Shown here piece after piece: positions 6,575 to 9,940 of a stretch of DNA of 9,940 nucleotides; the stretch's first letter is position 1; every line of letters begins with the position of its first letter. This DNA comes from an uncultured Desulfobacterales bacterium. Lineage in GTDB: Bacteria; Desulfobacterota; Desulfobacteria; Desulfobacterales; G020354645. The stretch covers positions 1 to 9,940 of the forward strand of contig CAMYNZ010000117.1 of NCBI GenBank assembly GCA_947259865.1. The letters run 5' to 3'. Both the position numbers and the translations under genes were made by a program. The notes under the pieces were generated by a model. The model saw only the letters and a list, made by a program, of their open reading frames with translations, ran no database searches and was not told the DNA's origin.

Positions 6575-8359
6575 ATGAAACCCAAGGACCGTACAGAAGA
6601 TAATCCAGAATCCAAAATCCAAAATCCCAAATCGATATTTGATCCCATCACCCTTGAAATTTACTGGCGCCGGCTGGTTTCTATTGTTGATGAGGCGGAT
6701 GCGTCGGTTGCCCGTACGGCTTTTTCAAGCCTGTTACGCGATGCCCATGACTACACCTGCATGTTTACCGACAGCCGCGGTCAGGAGCTGGTACAGGGCA
6801 CTTTTTGCACGCCGGGACAGGCCGGTGCCATGGCTCTGGGGGTTAAGAAAATTATCAATTCCATGCCTTTGGAAGAATACCATTCCGGTGATGTTTATAT
6901 CGTCAATGATCCCTGGCTTCTGGCCGGGCATCTGAACGACGTTTGTGTCTTCAGCCCGATTTTCTTCAAGGCAAAGCCGATCGCTTTCACCGCCTGTGTG
7001 TTCCACCACTCTGACATCGGCGGACGGGTTTCATCGGACAATCGGGAAGTTTACGAGGAAGGGCTTTTTATACCCCCTTTAAAACTCTATGATAAGGGGG
7101 TTGCCAATGAAGCTGTTTTGGATTTGATTCGCTGGAATGTAAGAACCCCCAAGGAGGTTATCGGGGATATCCGTTCCCAGGTTGCTGCCAATCACGTCTG
7201 TTCCCAGAAGATCATCGAAATGATGGAAGATGAAGGACTGGACAATCTTGATGATCTGGCCGATGAAATTATCGATCGGACCGAAAAAAGCATGCGGGCG
7301 GCCATCAGCAAAATACCTGACGGCATCCATACCCATGAAGGCATCATCGAAGGGGCGGGTAAACGAAAGGATATCAATATAAAGCTGTCGGTCGAGGTCA
7401 AAGATAGCGATGTTATGGTGGACTTTGCAGGCACCTCTTCCCAGGTAGATTGGGGGGTGAATGTCGTTTATAACTTTACGTATGCCTACGTATTCATGGC
7501 TTTCAAGAGTGCCTTTGACCCCGACATTCCCATCAACGAAGGCGCTATTCGCCCGATTAAGATGACGGCACCCGAAGCAACTATTGTCAACTGTAAGTTT
7601 CCGTGTGCGGTGGCCGCTCGTATGCAGGTGGGCCACTTTATGACAGAAATGGTTTTTAAAGCATTGGCCAACGCAACGCCGGATAATATTATCGCCGACA
7701 GCGGCGGCACCCCGGCGCAAACCAATATCCTTTACGGTAAAAGGCATGATGGAAAGACCTGGCACACCATGATCATTCGTGGTGGTGGGCTGGGAGCCAG
7801 CAGCCGAATGGACGGCCACCATTGCGCAATTTTTCCGGCCAACGGAGCCAATACACCCGTGGAGATCCTCGAAAGCGACACCCCGCTGCTGGTGGAAGCG
7901 CGTGAATTGGTTTGTGATTCAGGTGGACCCGGCCGGATGCGGGGCGGGCTTGGCAGACGCATGGTTATTCGGGTTCCGGATGATGAATACGCTCCCTTGC
8001 CACCGGTGACCATCGCGGTGCAGGCAGGACGCTTCCGTTATCCGCCCCAGGGTATATTTGGCGGTCGTGCCAGCGCCAGAGCGCAATTTTTGTGTAATGG
8101 CCAATCAGGTGACCCCAGCGGTCTGACTTTTTGTAATCCGGGCGACGTCGTGGATTTTTACAGCGCAGGGGGAGGCGGATACGGCAATCCTCTGGAAAGA
8201 GACTCCCAAGAAGTTAGCAGGGATGTGATGCTCGGATATGTCAGCATCCAAAAAGCCCGCGAAAACTACGGTGTTGTAATTGATCATGCAAACCTGAACG
8301 TTGATCAAGTTGAAACCCAAAAACTCCGTGCATCCCGGGCCAGAGATACGGATGATTAA
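6575..8359 (+). CDS. Hydantoinase/oxoprolinase B-type subunit (HyuB-like)
   Basis: A 594-residue protein of the hydantoinase B / oxoprolinase C-half family, the partner of the HyuA-like subunit encoded just upstream. Family landmarks: DPITLEIYWRRL (23-34), GQAGAMALGV (81-90), GDVYIVNDPW (105-114) followed by GHLNDV (118-123), HHSDIGG (144-150), EEGLFIPPLKLY (161-172), NVRTPKEVIGDIRSQVAAN (188-206), and near the C-terminus GGGGYGNPLERD and GYVSIQKARENYGVV. It should catalyse the half-reaction on the activated substrate, either carboxyl transfer or amide hydrolysis. The first 20 residues are an extension before the usual family start (DPITLE) and are partly encoded by a heptad DNA repeat. AAGGA (6563-6567) seven bases upstream supports ATG 6575, and no later start exists before the domain. 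No gene for the small zinc-type subunit of acetone carboxylase follows. Confidence 0.92.
   Translation: MKPKDRTEDNPESKIQNPKSIFDPITLEIYWRRLVSIVDEADASVARTAFSSLLRDAHDYTCMFTDSRGQELVQGTFCTPGQAGAMALGVKKIINSMPLEEYHSGDVYIVNDPWLLAGHLNDVCVFSPIFFKAKPIAFTACVFHHSDIGGRVSSDNREVYEEGLFIPPLKLYDKGVANEAVLDLIRWNVRTPKEVIGDIRSQVAANHVCSQKIIEMMEDEGLDNLDDLADEIIDRTEKSMRAAISKIPDGIHTHEGIIEGAGKRKDINIKLSVEVKDSDVMVDFAGTSSQVDWGVNVVYNFTYAYVFMAFKSAFDPDIPINEGAIRPIKMTAPEATIVNCKFPCAVAARMQVGHFMTEMVFKALANATPDNIIADSGGTPAQTNILYGKRHDGKTWHTMIIRGGGLGASSRMDGHHCAIFPANGANTPVEILESDTPLLVEARELVCDSGGPGRMRGGLGRRMVIRVPDDEYAPLPPVTIAVQAGRFRYPPQGIFGGRASARAQFLCNGQSGDPSGLTFCNPGDVVDFYSAGGGGYGNPLERDSQEVSRDVMLGYVSIQKARENYGVVIDHANLNVDQVETQKLRASRARDTDD
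6604..6631. repeat. Heptad repeat TCCAAAA in the HyuB-like N-terminus
   Basis: Four tandem heptamers, TCCAGAA, TCCAAAA, TCCAAAA and TCCCAAA, lie inside the coding region and encode the residues around ESKIQNPKS, before the conserved domain. Short tandem heptads like this are usually intergenic. Here one seems to have been captured in frame as a tolerated N-terminal tail. Confidence 0.65.
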
Positions 8360-8371
8360 AACCCCCATTCC

Positions 8372-8386
8372 AGATTCAATGAATCT
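8372..8386. repeat. Small perfect palindrome AGATTC-AAT-GAATCT
   Basis: A 6-bp stem with a 3-base centre, 13 bases after the HyuB-like stop codon. There is no T-tract after it, so it is not a standard terminator; it could be a protein-binding site or a weak transcript-end hairpin. The function is unknown. Confidence 0.4.
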
Positions 8387-8416
8387 ATCAACGGAAATGA
8401 TCTACCGGAGATAATG

Positions 8417-8428
8417 GTATTTTAATAC
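8417..8428. promoter_or_regulatory. Candidate operator GTATT-N2-AATAC before the CoA ligase gene
   Basis: The string GGTATTTTAATACGT (8416-8430) closely resembles GGTATTTTAATAATACGT at 1351-1368 upstream of the regulator, differing by a 3-base insertion. Both form a GTATT/AATAC inverted repeat. The shared site suggests that the FCD regulator controls the ligase separately from the upstream genes. The 135-bp gap here is also the longest between genes downstream of the large mutase subunit, which leaves room for a promoter, although no clear -35/-10 pair is seen. Confidence 0.3.
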
Positions 8429-8494
8429 GTGTTGCAAATAATATATCAGAAATTCAAGGTGTTAACCGCAATTTTGGACCAAAGGAGGGATTAA

Positions 8495-9787
8495 ATGGGT
8501 AAGACCTTTATGCCGCCTTTTACAAGCCTCAATCAATTAAAAGAACACCAGTTAAAAGGCCTCCGGTGGACGGTTGCCCATGCCTACAATGGTTCATTGT
8601 TTTATAAAAAACGACTGGATGAATCAGGTCTGACGTCGGCTGATGTCCGGACCCTGGATGATATCCGGTTACTGCCCTTCACCACTGCTGACGATTTACG
8701 GCAAGGTTATCCCATGCCCCTTCTGTCGGTTCCCGAATCCGAGGTGGTGAGAATCCATGCCTCATCCGGCACCACGGGCAAGAAAAAGGTTCTGGCCTAT
8801 ACCCAAAAAGATATCGATGACTGGCTTCATATGTTCGCCCGATGTTATGAGATGGCCGGGTTAACCAAGGACGACCGGGTTCAAATTGCCGTTGGATACG
8901 GAATATGGACCGCCGGTTTTGGATTCCAACTGGGATGCGAAAAACTGGGTGCCATGGCCATCCCGGTAGGACCCGGCAACCTGGATATGCAGTGCCAGTT
9001 TCTGGTGGATCTTCAGTCAACGGTGATGTGCTGCACAGCTTCCATGGCCCTGCTGATGGCTGAAGAAATCAATAGGCGCAACCTGAAGGACAAAATTGCG
9101 CTTAAAAAGATCATCTTTGGTTCTGAGAGAAGCAGCCTGGCTATGCGTCAGCACATAAAGGAGCTTATGGGCCTGGAAGACATGTTTGATATCACCGGTA
9201 TGACAGAACTGTATGGCCCGGGTACCGGACTGGATTGTCCCAGACACGAGGGAATCCACTATTGGGCCGACAATTATATTCTGGAGATCCTGGATCCGGA
9301 AACGCTGGAACCGGTACCCACGGGACAGATCGGTGAAATGGTCGTAACCACGCTTTGTAAGGAGGCGGCGCCGCTTATACGCTATCGTACCCGGGATCTT
9401 ACCCGGTTGATTGATCATCCATGCTCCTGCGGCAACATATTGCCGATGCATGACAGATTACTGGGGCGCTCGGATGATATGATCATTTACCGTGCGGTGA
9501 ATATTTATCCGGGGCAGATTGACGAGGTATTGTCAGCGGTACCCGATATCGGCTGTGAGTATCAGGTGATATTAGACCGGGGTGAAGACGGCCGTGATTA
9601 CATGGCCCTTCGATTGGAATGCTGCCAGGAAGCCGACAAGTCTAAATTTGCGGGAATCGCCCAAATGGTGGCTAAAGAAATCAAAAAACAGGTCATGGTC
9701 AGTTGTGAGGTGGAAATTGTGGATCATTGTTCCCTGCCGCGGTCGGAAAGGAAGTCCCAGCGGATTTTTGACAATAGGCCTGAATGA
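8495..9787 (+). CDS. Phenylacetate-CoA-ligase-family (PaaK-like) AMP-forming acyl-CoA ligase
   Basis: A 430-residue adenylate-forming enzyme of standard PaaK length. It should convert a carboxylic acid plus ATP and CoA to acyl-CoA, AMP and PPi in the cytoplasm. Motifs: the phosphate-binding loop HASSGTTGKKK (88-98), the A5-type motif GMTELYGPG (235-243), YRTRDLTR (297-304) with CSCG (310-313), the hinge region LLGRSDDMI (322-330), and the C-terminal SLPRSERKSQRIFD (413-426), where Lys420 should be the adenylation lysine. The usual Ser-Glu-Gly-Lys of that last motif reads Ser-Glu-Arg-Lys, and the usual RGVNVFP reads RAVNIYP. The PaaK family covers aryl-acetates, benzoylacetate and other aromatic or branched acids, so the substrate is not fixed. 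A strong AAAGGAGG (8481-8488) six bases before the ATG suggests high translation. It presumably supplies a CoA ester to the pathway encoded upstream. Confidence 0.93.
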   Translation: MGKTFMPPFTSLNQLKEHQLKGLRWTVAHAYNGSLFYKKRLDESGLTSADVRTLDDIRLLPFTTADDLRQGYPMPLLSVPESEVVRIHASSGTTGKKKVLAYTQKDIDDWLHMFARCYEMAGLTKDDRVQIAVGYGIWTAGFGFQLGCEKLGAMAIPVGPGNLDMQCQFLVDLQSTVMCCTASMALLMAEEINRRNLKDKIALKKIIFGSERSSLAMRQHIKELMGLEDMFDITGMTELYGPGTGLDCPRHEGIHYWADNYILEILDPETLEPVPTGQIGEMVVTTLCKEAAPLIRYRTRDLTRLIDHPCSCGNILPMHDRLLGRSDDMIIYRAVNIYPGQIDEVLSAVPDIGCEYQVILDRGEDGRDYMALRLECCQEADKSKFAGIAQMVAKEIKKQVMVSCEVEIVDHCSLPRSERKSQRIFDNRPE

Positions 9788-9844
9788 TTTATTTTCTGCC
9801 GCATTCATTGCGCTTTGTTCGATTTTTGCGGTCTAAATAAATCA
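9785..9844 (+). terminator. Stem-loop overlapping the ligase stop codon, possible terminator
   Basis: TGATTTATTT (9785-9794, including the TGA stop) pairs perfectly with AAATAAATCA (9835-9844). An inner CCGCA (9799-9803) pairs with TGCGG (9827-9831), giving a long interrupted stem. A run of seven T (9857-9863) follows, but 12 bases too late for a textbook intrinsic terminator. It marks the end of the operon or an mRNA 3' structure. Confidence 0.35.
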
Positions 9845-9865
9845 GGGGTCGGGGAGTTTTTTTGA

Positions 9866-9887
9866 TCCGCCATAGGTCTTTGGCGGA
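9866..9887. repeat. Hairpin TCCGCCA-N8-TGGCGGA, copy 2
   Basis: It has the same 7-bp stem, 8-base loop and trailing CT as the hairpin at 1260-1281 inside the MITE-like element; only the loop bases differ. It lies downstream of the last gene and may belong to another, truncated or diverged, repeat element running off the window. Confidence 0.5.
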
Positions 9888-9915
9888 CTGCATGGGCCGC
9901 GATAGCGAGTGCAAT

Positions 9916-9935
9916 CCCCGCAGTTAGCAGCGGGG
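9916..9935. repeat. GC-rich hairpin CCCCGC-N8-GCGGGG
   Basis: A perfect 6-bp GC-rich stem with an 8-base loop near the window edge. No T-tract is visible before the window ends. Together with the hairpin at 9866-9887 it suggests a structured, non-coding repeat region after the operon. No coding region is seen between 9788 and the window end. Confidence 0.4.
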
Positions 9936-9940
9936 TTAGC

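Noticed and set aside
7079..7822. Long antisense open frame (247 codons) opposite the HyuB-like gene
   Set aside because: It lies wholly inside a well-supported gene with continuous family motifs, and its translation shows no recognisable domain. It is a shadow frame.

Overview
The window reads as one catabolic gene block from an anaerobic bacterium, most likely a Desulfobacterota (deltaproteobacterial) sulfate reducer or syntroph. That placement is inference. It rests on the gene families present, the moderate GC content, and intergenic repeats of a kind I associate with such genomes; no phylogenetic marker is present. All seven genes lie on the + strand and cover nearly the whole window.

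Layout: an acyl-CoA dehydrogenase (38-1171); a 178-bp MITE-like palindromic element that appears to have landed in the dehydrogenase stop codon (1169-1346); a GntR/FCD regulator (1461-2165); one base after it, the cobalamin-binding small subunit of a methylmalonyl-CoA-mutase-type enzyme (2167-2562); a period-9 palindromic repeat (2577-2658); the mutase catalytic large subunit (2696-4330); a hydantoinase/oxoprolinase A-type ATPase subunit (4390-6531); its B-type partner (6575-8359); and a phenylacetate-CoA-ligase-type AMP-forming ligase (8495-9787). The last 150 bases hold only inverted repeats.

Working model (inference): the ligase makes a CoA thioester. HyuA/HyuB perform an ATP-dependent step, either carboxylation of a ketone-like compound as in acetone/acetophenone carboxylases, or hydrolysis of a cyclic amide. 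The B12 mutase rearranges a carboxylated acyl-CoA skeleton, and the dehydrogenase oxidises a branched acyl-CoA. The FCD regulator probably senses an acid or acyl-CoA of the pathway. A similar inverted repeat (GTATT..AATAC) lies upstream of both the regulator and the ligase and is a candidate operator.

The most notable points are these. The mutase keeps the Tyr/Arg pair expected for a carboxylated substrate but has lost two motifs otherwise strongly conserved in methylmalonyl-CoA mutase. The dehydrogenase has no Glu at either usual catalytic-base position by eye alignment. The small third subunit of known HyuAB-type carboxylases is absent. Together these suggest a pathway whose substrate cannot be named from the sequence.
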